Of a DNA stretch of 64,000 nucleotides, positions 55,206-63,179 are shown in pieces (positions within the stretch are counted from its first letter, which is position 1; every line of letters starts with the position of its first letter). Under the pieces are notes generated by a model that made no database searches, was not told where the DNA came from, and saw only the letters and a program-made list of their open reading frames with translations. The translations under genes were made by a program, and so were the position numbers. Source of the DNA: Formosa sediminum (GTDB taxonomy: Bacteria; Bacteroidota; Bacteroidia; Flavobacteriales; Flavobacteriaceae); contig NZ_CP041637.1 of assembly GCF_007197735.1 (NCBI RefSeq), forward strand, positions 1,426,001 through 1,490,000, written 5' to 3'.

Positions 55206-55245
55206 AAAGATCAAGTGTGCTTGTAAATGCTCTTGGTCTTTTTTG
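55206..55245 (+). terminator. Terminator after tRNA-Arg
   Basis: AAAGATCAAG pairs with CTTGGTCTTT over 10 bp (one T-G pair) and a run of six T follows from the end of the arm. Confidence 0.75.
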
Positions 55246-55372
55246 TTTTAAGACATTAGTAATTATGCAAATATGCGTGTGTTAAATTTATAATAGTATA
55301 CTAAATAAGTGCTAATTTAATTAGAATGTTTATATTGTTGACCAAAATATATATTACTAACCTACTTTTTTA

Positions 55373-57529
55373 ATGTTTAAATTCACTTATTGTTTAGTGT
55401 TGTTTTTTACGCTAAGTCTCACCAGTTTTGCTCAAAAGGCAAATCAGTATCAAGCAGCTCCCAAAGCTGCTACCGAAGATGTATATTTTGATACTGTAAT
55501 TTCTGATCCATACCAATGGATGGAAAACCCAAAAGATCCACGATTATCAATTTGGATGGAGGCTCAAGATAAATTTACAAGTAAAATAAAAAACAAATAT
55601 CTCAAAACTATAGACCTCAAGGCACAATTATCTGCGATGTATTATGGGGTTAAGAATAAAGAAGTAGATAGGTTTACTCAAAAAGATTCTTCCCTATCTG
55701 GGAAATATGAGTTTAAATTTAAAGTGCAAAATTCTAATAGCAATCCTAACTTATTATATAGATTACGAGACCGTGGTAACTTTCTTACTTTGGTAGACAC
55801 CAAAGATTATATGGAAGATAGAGATGATAACATATTAATTCGTAATTATTATGTTAATGAAGATTATGATATTCTTGCAGTAACTTTATCTCATAGAGGG
55901 GGAGATTGGCAAGAGTTATATTTTTTCAACTTAAAAAATGGTCAGCAATTACATGGTTCATTAAAAAATTTGAGAATCGGGAGTCAGGTAATTTGGGATA
56001 AAATGAATTTGTATTACGATGCATATACACCACCAAAAGCAGGTCAGGAGCTTTTAGACCGTGCAGAGGGGCAAAAACTATATTATCATAAATTTGGAGA
56101 TTCGCAAGATCAAGATGTAGTCGTGCTTACAAGTAGTGATAGTTCTGGTGTAAATACATTTAGATTTAAAGAACTAGATGATAAGTTGTTTTTCAATAAT
56201 ATTTACAAGCACAAAGGAAAAAGCTATAATGCATTGGCAGTTGCAAAAAAGGATTCGATTTATTTAAATCTTAATAATTTTCTTATTTATCCAAAAGATG
56301 AAGAAATTACTGTTAATGTTGAGGACGCTTTTGGAGATAAAGTAGTATTGTATACCAATTGGGGAGCACCAAACGGTAGAGTATTGTTGTCTGATTTAAG
56401 CGTGCCTAATAAACCTATAGAACTTGTTCCAGAATACGATGTACGTTTGTTGGAGGTTAACCGTTTGGGTAAAGACAAGATTGTATGTATCTACAAAAAT
56501 GGTAATCGAGACTTGGCTTTATTTTTTGATTTAGAAGGTAAATTGCTTAATAAGATAGATTTTCCAGAAGGGAAGCGTGTTAAAGGGCTTTATGAATATA
56601 ATGAAGATGCCACAAAAACTAATTTTTATGTTTCATCTTTTTATCATCCAGATCTTGAATATGAGTTGTCTTTAAAAGATTTGTCTTTTAAACCTAGTGT
56701 GGCAGTGTCTGTGCCTTACGATCCTGAGTCATTAGAAACCCGATATGTAAAATACAAGTCTAAAGATGGTACAGAAATTCCAATGTATATTACCTGTCTT
56801 AAGGATACAAAATTAAATGGTAAAAATCCTACCTTACTCTATGGATATGGTGGATATGGAATTACAGTTGCACCTGCTTTTGATGAATCTAAAGCACTTT
56901 GGTTACTACATGGTGGTATACTTGCTATTCCAAATGTAAGAGGAGGAGGTGCGGGAGGATCTGATTGGGGTAAAGCTGGAAGACGAATAAATAAACAAAA
57001 TGCAATAGATGATTTTATTGCTGCTGGAGAATATTTAATTGCACAAAATTATACTAGTCCGCAACATTTGGGAAGTAATGGTGGTTCTCATGGAGGTTTA
57101 TTAGTGAGTAGTGCTGCATTACAAAGGCCAGATTTATTTAATGCGGTTGTTGCAGAGGCTGGACCATACGATATGTTACGTTTTGGCAAGTATACAGTTG
57201 GCTCTGTAACCACCAATATAGAAGAGTTTGGGGCTGTAACAGATTTAAATGATTTTAATAATTTAATATCCTATTCTCCATTACATAATATTAATGCGGG
57301 TGTTAAGTACCCCAATTTTTTAGTCATGACTGGAGATAGTGACGATAGAGTACCGCCTTTACACACATATAAGTTTTTGGCAACTCTTCAAGAAAAAGCC
57401 AATCCAACATCTTTATATTTAATGTATGTTACTCCTGGAAAAGGACATGGTTCTGCTTTAACAACTAACGATTGGTTTGATGAGGTGTTATATAAATATG
57501 CATTTTTATATCACTTTTTAAAAGATTAA
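55373..57529 (+). CDS. Prolyl oligopeptidase family serine protease (S9), secreted
   Basis: 718 residues. A signal peptide (about 1-20, ending SFAQ) is followed by the POP start VISDPYQWMENPKDPRLSIWM, a seven-bladed propeller (to about 450) and the alpha/beta hydrolase with Ser572 in NGGSHGG, Asp657 in GDSDDRV and His692 in GKGHGS. It cuts short peptides after proline. The signal peptide places it in the periplasm, unlike cytosolic mammalian POP. Nearest genes are tRNA-Arg upstream and, after a terminator and a long spacer, a SusC/SusD pair. A common role in peptide use is possible but not shown. Confidence 0.92.
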   Translation: MFKFTYCLVLFFTLSLTSFAQKANQYQAAPKAATEDVYFDTVISDPYQWMENPKDPRLSIWMEAQDKFTSKIKNKYLKTIDLKAQLSAMYYGVKNKEVDRFTQKDSSLSGKYEFKFKVQNSNSNPNLLYRLRDRGNFLTLVDTKDYMEDRDDNILIRNYYVNEDYDILAVTLSHRGGDWQELYFFNLKNGQQLHGSLKNLRIGSQVIWDKMNLYYDAYTPPKAGQELLDRAEGQKLYYHKFGDSQDQDVVVLTSSDSSGVNTFRFKELDDKLFFNNIYKHKGKSYNALAVAKKDSIYLNLNNFLIYPKDEEITVNVEDAFGDKVVLYTNWGAPNGRVLLSDLSVPNKPIELVPEYDVRLLEVNRLGKDKIVCIYKNGNRDLALFFDLEGKLLNKIDFPEGKRVKGLYEYNEDATKTNFYVSSFYHPDLEYELSLKDLSFKPSVAVSVPYDPESLETRYVKYKSKDGTEIPMYITCLKDTKLNGKNPTLLYGYGGYGITVAPAFDESKALWLLHGGILAIPNVRGGGAGGSDWGKAGRRINKQNAIDDFIAAGEYLIAQNYTSPQHLGSNGGSHGGLLVSSAALQRPDLFNAVVAEAGPYDMLRFGKYTVGSVTTNIEEFGAVTDLNDFNNLISYSPLHNINAGVKYPNFLVMTGDSDDRVPPLHTYKFLATLQEKANPTSLYLMYVTPGKGHGSALTTNDWFDEVLYKYAFLYHFLKD

Positions 57530-57532
57530 ATG

Positions 57533-57572
57533 ATATAAGTTAGAATAAATATATTCTGACTTATATTTTTTA
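57533..57572 (+). terminator. Terminator after the prolyl oligopeptidase gene
   Basis: ATATAAGTTAGAAT (57533-57546) pairs with ATTCTGACTTATAT (57553-57566) over 14 bp with one T-G pair and a 6-nt loop, followed by a T-run. It begins 4 bp after the stop codon. Confidence 0.85.
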
Positions 57573-58047
57573 TTATAAATACGGTCTCTCTTTGTATATT
57601 TTAAAAGATCCTTTAATAAAGCTTGAAAAGTATTGAAGATTCTTTTTTGAAATATATTTCTTACAAGTTTTATGAAGCTTAAATATGAATTTGTCTTACA
57701 AGTTTTCAGACTTTTATCACATCAAATTTTCATATTATAGGTTTAAAAACCCATAATTAATAAGATTTTATCATTTTTTTTATATTTTTTCTATTGTAGG
57801 TATAAATAAGTGCAATTTAAATTTAGTCATTATAAAGAAATCCAATAATTTTTCCATAATCTCAACTACTACAAGGTTTTCGTAAAATTTCAATAATCAC
57901 TTAATCACGTAAATTCTTACATTTTTTTGTAGTCCTTGTAATGATATATATATAATTATTTAGGTTTGTTTTTGTTAAATTCTGTTTTTTTATGGGTGTT
58001 TTTTGTATTTCTTACAAAATACTTATGGTTTTAACACTATAATAACA

Positions 58048-58055
58048 TATCTTAG
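58048..58055 (+). promoter_or_regulatory. Possible -7 box of the susC-susD operon
   Basis: TATCTTAG is one base from TAnnTTTG and is followed by CATTG. Transcription would start near 58062, placing the repeat-bearing leader at the very 5' end of the mRNA. No -33 TTG was recognised. Confidence 0.33.
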
Positions 58056-58064
58056 CATTGTGAA

Positions 58065-58104
58065 ATTGGTAAACCAATCTAGAAAACCAATCTAGTACGC
58101 CAAT
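58065..58104 (+). repeat. 13-bp tandem repeat and nested hairpin in the susC leader
   Basis: AAACCAATCTAG occurs at 58071-58082 and 58084-58095. ATTGGT at 58065-58070 can pair with ACCAAT in either copy (58073-58078 or 58086-58091), and a third partial partner GCCAAT is at 58099-58104. It lies 57 to 96 bp before the susC start codon. It may be an operator with two half-sites or a leader with alternative folds. Confidence 0.5.
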
Positions 58105-58160
58105 TTTGTAAATCATTATTTTGATTTTTTAAAATTTTTTTTAACCAAAACAAATTACAA

Positions 58161-61100
58161 ATGAATTTAAAAACTAAACTAACTTTAATGCTGGTATTGA
58201 TATTCAATATATCATTATTTGCACAAGACGGATACCAATTATCCGGGACAGTAACAGATGAGGGCAATATGCCTATTCCTGGCGTTAATGTTCTTGTAGT
58301 AGGCACTACAACAGGAGCTGCTACAGATTTTGACGGTAAGTTTGAATTAGATGTTACTACTGGAGATGTACTTCAGTTTTCTTACGTTGGTTACATCAAA
58401 CAATCAGTCACAATTACAGATCAACAAACTCTTAATATTGTATTAGCAGAAGATGCTAGTGAATTAGACGAGGTTGTAGTAGTTGGATATGGTTCTCAAA
58501 AGAAAAGCGATATAACTGGTGCTGTGTCTTCAGTAAAATCTGAAGATTTAACAGCCTTTCCAGTATTAAATGCAGAGCAAGCACTGCAAGGGCGTGCTGC
58601 TGGTGTTGTAGTACAATCTAATAATGGTGGTGAGCCAGGAGCTCCTATTAGTATTAAAATTAGAGGTAACACTTCTATTAACGCAAGTAGTTCTCCTTTA
58701 ATTGTAGTAGATGGTTTTGTGGGAGCTTCAATGCCACAAGCTAACGATATTGAATCTATGGAAGTTTTAAAAGATGCTTCCGCAACAGCAATTTATGGTT
58801 CTAGAGGATCTAATGGTGTTGTTTTAGTGACTACTAAAAAAGGTAGAAGTGGTAAATTAGTAGTAGAATTAAATTCTTCATATGCGATTAACTCTATCTC
58901 TAACGAATTAGATTTATTAAACGCAGATGAGTTTGCAGATTACCAAAATCAAATTAGAACAAATAACGGTGTATCTTCTCCATATGTTCAAGGCGATGCA
59001 GATACAGATTGGCAGGATTTAATTTACAGATCTGGTAGTACTCAAAACCACCAACTTTCATTCTCAGGAGGTACAGAAAAAGTTAATTTTTATGCTTCGG
59101 CAAACTACTTCAATCAAGAAGGGATCATCATCAATTCAGATTTTGAAAGAGCAACGTTCTTATCTAATATAGATGCTCAGGTTACTGATAAGTTAAAATT
59201 AGGTATGAATCTTTTTGGAAGTAGAGGAACTAAAAATGGTGCTGCTACACAATCTAACGGTTCGGTTTCTGCAGGTGGAGATGATGTGATTACTTTAGCA
59301 ATGCGTTATGCTCCAGATCAAGGAGTTTATAACGAAGACGGAACATATAACTACGGAAACACTGTTGGAGATCCAGTAGACAATCCTTATGCCGTTGCAA
59401 AAGAAAGAATAGATGAAACTAAAACAGATGATTTTAGAGCTAACTTTTATGCTAACTATGATATCTTAGAAAATCTTACTTTTAAAACAACATTTGGTCT
59501 AAGTACAGAAAATTCTACTCGCGGTATTTACTTACCATCTGTATTAACACAAACAGCAGGAGGAGATAACGGTAGAGCATCTGTAGAGACTGATAGAGAA
59601 ACTAGTGTGTTAAGTGAAAATTACTTAACCTATACCAAAGAGATTGGAAAAGGTAACTTAACGTTATTAGCCGGTTATTCTTACCAAAAAACAACTTCAG
59701 AAAATTTTTACTCAGAAGCAACAGGATTTATTTCAGATAGTTTCTCTTATTATGGATTAAGTTCTGCAACAAATGTATTAACACCAGATTCTTCTATCTC
59801 TGTTGTAGAAATTCAATCTCAATTTGGTAGATTAAATTACGATTGGGACGATAAGTACTTAATTACTGCTACTGTAAGACGTGATGGAGCTTCTAACTTT
59901 GCTGAAAACGAAAAATATGCAATCTTCCCTTCTGGAGCTTTAGGTTGGAAAATATCTAACGAAGACTTCTTAAGTGATAGCGAAACTATTTCAAATTTAA
60001 AATTAAGAGCTAGTTATGGTGTAACTGGAAACCCTTCAATTGGAGCTTACGAGTCTTTAGCGAGATTTGAAACACTTTATGCTTCTAGTAATGGACAAAC
60101 AGTAAGTGCTATTACTCCAGAACAAGCTGCTAATCCAGATTTAAAATGGGAGTCTTCTTACCAGTTTAATGCCGGTGTAGATGTGTCATTTTTAAGTAAT
60201 AGAATATCATTTTCTGCAGATTATTATAATATAGATACTAAAGATTTAATATTAACAGATAATACCATTACTGAATATTTAGGGTATACAGGAGATGATA
60301 TCTTAGCTAACATTGGGCAAATAAATAACAGAGGTTTTGAATTTGCAATCAATTCAAGAAACATTACAAACGATAACTTTAGCTGGTCTACAGATTTCAA
60401 CATTGCATTTAATAAAAACGAAGTAGTTAGCTTAGCAAACGGAGCAGATTTATTCTTTGATGCTACACCAAGCTACTGGAGTCATGACAGAAGTTATGTA
60501 TTAAGAGAAGGTGAAGAAGTTGGTTTATTCTGGGGTTACGATTATAAAGGAGTATACCAAGGAAATGATGTGCCAGAAGGTACAGCTACATTAGCTGGTG
60601 GTGTTGCTGGAGATCCATTATTTGCAGATTTAGATGGTAGTGGAGATATTACCGAAGCAGATAGAACAACAATTGGTAATCCAAATCCAGATTATACATT
60701 TGGTTTTACAAATAACTTTAGTTATAAGAATTTCGACTTAAGTATTTTCTTTCAAGGGTCTCAAGGTGGAGAAATCTTTAATTTAACAGATTCTCAATTA
60801 ACTAACGGAGATGCAAATACTACTAAGAGTTACTACAACAATGCTTGGACAGCGACAAATACAGATACCAATGATCCAAGAGTTGGAAATAACAGTAACA
60901 GAGAAGTATCTTCTCGTTTTGTAGAAGACGGAAGTTATATAAGATTAAAAAACATTGCCATAGGATATAACTTACCAGTAGATGTTATAGAGAAATTTGG
61001 TTTAGAATCATTAAGATTTTCAGTTAGTGCACAAAACTTATTAACCTTTACTAATTACTCAGGTTTAGATCCTGAAGTAAGTTATTATGGTGCTGGAGGA

Positions 61101-61196
61101 GATAATAACACATCTGCTAACACAGCTCAAGGGTTCGACTTTGGAAACTATCCAACTGTTAAGTCTGTAAACTTTAGTCTTAACTTGAAATTTTAA
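58161..61196 (+). CDS. SusC/RagA-type TonB-dependent outer membrane transporter
   Basis: 1011 residues. A signal peptide (about 1-21, ending LFAQ) is followed by a CarboxypepD_reg domain (about 26-100), the SusC marker DEVVVVGYG (103-111), the plug domain (about 115-225, with GRAAGVVVQSNNGGEPG, IKIRGNTSINASSSPLIVVDG and MEVLKDASATAIYGSRGSNGV in pieces) and a large beta barrel ending NFSLNLKF. There is no N-terminal STN domain, so sigma/anti-sigma signalling through this protein is not expected. It forms the outer membrane channel for a ligand captured by the SusD partner 24 bp downstream. The ligand cannot be named from sequence. Confidence 0.94.
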   Translation: MNLKTKLTLMLVLIFNISLFAQDGYQLSGTVTDEGNMPIPGVNVLVVGTTTGAATDFDGKFELDVTTGDVLQFSYVGYIKQSVTITDQQTLNIVLAEDASELDEVVVVGYGSQKKSDITGAVSSVKSEDLTAFPVLNAEQALQGRAAGVVVQSNNGGEPGAPISIKIRGNTSINASSSPLIVVDGFVGASMPQANDIESMEVLKDASATAIYGSRGSNGVVLVTTKKGRSGKLVVELNSSYAINSISNELDLLNADEFADYQNQIRTNNGVSSPYVQGDADTDWQDLIYRSGSTQNHQLSFSGGTEKVNFYASANYFNQEGIIINSDFERATFLSNIDAQVTDKLKLGMNLFGSRGTKNGAATQSNGSVSAGGDDVITLAMRYAPDQGVYNEDGTYNYGNTVGDPVDNPYAVAKERIDETKTDDFRANFYANYDILENLTFKTTFGLSTENSTRGIYLPSVLTQTAGGDNGRASVETDRETSVLSENYLTYTKEIGKGNLTLLAGYSYQKTTSENFYSEATGFISDSFSYYGLSSATNVLTPDSSISVVEIQSQFGRLNYDWDDKYLITATVRRDGASNFAENEKYAIFPSGALGWKISNEDFLSDSETISNLKLRASYGVTGNPSIGAYESLARFETLYASSNGQTVSAITPEQAANPDLKWESSYQFNAGVDVSFLSNRISFSADYYNIDTKDLILTDNTITEYLGYTGDDILANIGQINNRGFEFAINSRNITNDNFSWSTDFNIAFNKNEVVSLANGADLFFDATPSYWSHDRSYVLREGEEVGLFWGYDYKGVYQGNDVPEGTATLAGGVAGDPLFADLDGSGDITEADRTTIGNPNPDYTFGFTNNFSYKNFDLSIFFQGSQGGEIFNLTDSQLTNGDANTTKSYYNNAWTATNTDTNDPRVGNNSNREVSSRFVEDGSYIRLKNIAIGYNLPVDVIEKFGLESLRFSVSAQNLLTFTNYSGLDPEVSYYGAGGDNNTSANTAQGFDFGNYPTVKSVNFSLNLKF

Positions 61197-61220
61197 TAAA
61201 TAATCTTAAAAAGAAAAAAA

Positions 61221-62753
61221 ATGAAAATATATAAATATTTATTCTTATTCTTGGTAAGCATATCAATTGTAGGATGTTCAGATTTAGAGGAAGAACCAGT
61301 AGGGTTATTGTCACCAGAGGGATTCTTTCAAACAACAAGTGATATTCAAACAGCTGTTAATGGAGCTTTAACACATGCTATTAACGAACAGTTCTGGGGA
61401 AGAAAATTATCTATAGCTTTAATGCTACGTTCAGATATGGTAAGTCTTGCTTCTAACGAGACAAGAAGGGTAGAGATGGAAGAGTTTTCTACTTTAGCAA
61501 GTAACGGTATGATTAGTGAATTCTGGCCAAGAACTTATCAAGGTATTGCAGCAGCTAACCAAGCGATTGCAGGAGCAGAAGATGTAGATGTAGATGAATC
61601 AATCAAAAACCCAGTAACAGCACAAGCTTATTTTGCGAGAGCATTTTACTACTTTCATTTAGTGCGTTTATTTGGTGCTGTACCATACATTAGTGAGCCA
61701 ATTACAGATGTTGATGCAGCGACTTCAATTAGCAGAACACCAGCATCAGAAGTGTATGATAATATTATTGCAGATTTAGAGTTTGCTAAAACATGGTTAC
61801 CAGACACGCAAGAATCTAGAGCAACCCCTTCTAAAGCAGCAGCTAGTTCATATTTAGCTTTAGTGTATTTAACTTTAGGTGAATACCAAAATGCTTATGA
61901 TGAAGCTACAGAAGTTATTAGTAATGCTGGAGCATATAATTTAGCCTTAGATTCTAATTTCCAAAACTTATTTAATGCGAATGTTATTGATGCGTCTTCA
62001 GAACCAATTTTTGCTGTAGACTATAATAATTTTGAAGCTGAAGATAATGCTTACGATCAAACTGCTCCTATGACAGGTATTAGAGGAGACGATAGAAACC
62101 TTGGTGGTGGATGGTCTGTAGCGGTACCTACACTTGCAGTATATACAACTTGGGATGAAGGAGATTACAGAAGAGCTGTAAGTTTAGACGACAGAGCTTC
62201 AATTAATGGTACAGTTGTAGATTATACAGAATTTGATATTAGCGGACATGAATTTGCTAAAAACGTACCTTACATTGCTAAGTATATGCGTTACCCAGGA
62301 CCATTTGCTCGTGCAAACGCTAGAGCAACTAGCCACAATAACTCTATGATTCGCTATGCAGAAGTATTATTAATTGCAGCCGAAGCAGCAGTAGAATTGG
62401 GTAATAACGATGCAGCGCTTATGTATGTTAATCAGGTTAGAGCTAGAGCAAGACTTGGTGGAGCAACTAAAACTGGAGCAGATGAAGAGTATACGTTCCC
62501 ACCAAGTGCTGTGCCAGCAGATCTTACAGGAACTGTAACTGTAGATGATATCTTAGAAGAGCGTAGATTAGAATTTGCTTTTGAAGGTATTAGATGGTAC
62601 GATATTGTTAGAAGACAAATAGGAAATGAAGTATTTAACTCAAGTGGATTAGAAGGTGATAAGCCTTTCTTTACTTCAGATGACTACTTGTTACCATTAC
62701 CAGAAGATGAGTTAGAAAGAAATCCTAACTTAACACAAAACCCTGGTTACTAG
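61221..62753 (+). CDS. SusD/RagB-type surface ligand-binding lipoprotein
   Basis: 510 residues. The lipobox SIVGC places the lipidated Cys at 19. The SusD_N-like part (about 22-230, with YFARAFYYFHLVRLFGAVPYI) has the TPR-like helices, and the C-terminal SusD/RagB domain includes SMIRYAEVLLIAAEAAVELGN, YVNQVRARARLGG, EERRLEFAFEGIRWYDIVRR and the usual end LPLPEDELERNPNLTQNPGY (last residues). It caps the SusC barrel. Known pairs bind glycans, and the RagAB type binds peptides. No glycoside hydrolase is next to this pair. Terminator about 50 bp later. Confidence 0.93.
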   Translation: MKIYKYLFLFLVSISIVGCSDLEEEPVGLLSPEGFFQTTSDIQTAVNGALTHAINEQFWGRKLSIALMLRSDMVSLASNETRRVEMEEFSTLASNGMISEFWPRTYQGIAAANQAIAGAEDVDVDESIKNPVTAQAYFARAFYYFHLVRLFGAVPYISEPITDVDAATSISRTPASEVYDNIIADLEFAKTWLPDTQESRATPSKAAASSYLALVYLTLGEYQNAYDEATEVISNAGAYNLALDSNFQNLFNANVIDASSEPIFAVDYNNFEAEDNAYDQTAPMTGIRGDDRNLGGGWSVAVPTLAVYTTWDEGDYRRAVSLDDRASINGTVVDYTEFDISGHEFAKNVPYIAKYMRYPGPFARANARATSHNNSMIRYAEVLLIAAEAAVELGNNDAALMYVNQVRARARLGGATKTGADEEYTFPPSAVPADLTGTVTVDDILEERRLEFAFEGIRWYDIVRRQIGNEVFNSSGLEGDKPFFTSDDYLLPLPEDELERNPNLTQNPGY

Positions 62754-63179
62754 GTGAAATAGTATAAAGTAGATATACTTTTATATATAAATTTTGTTGT
62801 TGAATAAATACTGGTCTAAATTATAGGCCAGTATTTTTTTTTTGATCTTAGTTTAAAATTAATTCTCTATAAAGTAACGGTCTTTATAACAAAAACTCGA
62901 GTATTTAACTACCTAAAAAGAATTGTTTTAAACCTTAAATTTTGTAAAAAAAATCTTTCTTTAAATCAGTCGTTTTTTTAAAGATTAATTGCCTAAATTT
63001 ATGGAGCTATATACTTTTAATGCCAGTAACCACGGCAGTTAATAGGGTTGATTTGTGTTACGGAGTAGTGAATATTTTTATTATCTATCTTACTTATAAC
63101 ACAAAGTGATTTAACTTGTTAATAAAGAGTGTGTAAGCTTCTGTAAAACTAAACTAAATTCTAAAACTACTAAATATTC
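62754..63179. other. 426-bp spacer between susD and the Nramp-like gene
   Basis: It contains the susD terminator (62806-62842), an AATCTTT/AAAGATT pair around 62952-62986, and a -7-like TAAATTTA at 62994-63001 (one mismatch). If that promoter is used, the Nramp-like mRNA has a leader of about 170 nt whose 63020-63080 part is richer in G and C than the rest and holds short inverted repeats. No known riboswitch class was recognised. Confidence 0.4.
62806..62842 (+). terminator. Terminator after susD
   Basis: AAATACTGGTCTA (62806-62818) pairs with TAGGCCAGTATTT (62824-62836) over 13 bp with one T-G pair and a 5-nt loop, followed by a run of T. It separates the SusC/SusD pair from the Nramp-like gene. 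Confidence 0.87.

Larger units (their letters stand above)
57530..58160. other. 631-bp AT-rich spacer before susC
   Basis: It holds the POP terminator (57533-57572), a TTTTGTA/TACAAAA hairpin (58001-58019), a possible -7 box TATCTTAG (58048-58055) and the leader repeats at 58065-58104. No open frame of believable composition and no tRNA or known riboswitch was recognised between 57573 and 58000, a stretch of over 400 bp that is unusually long for this window and may be regulatory. Confidence 0.5.
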
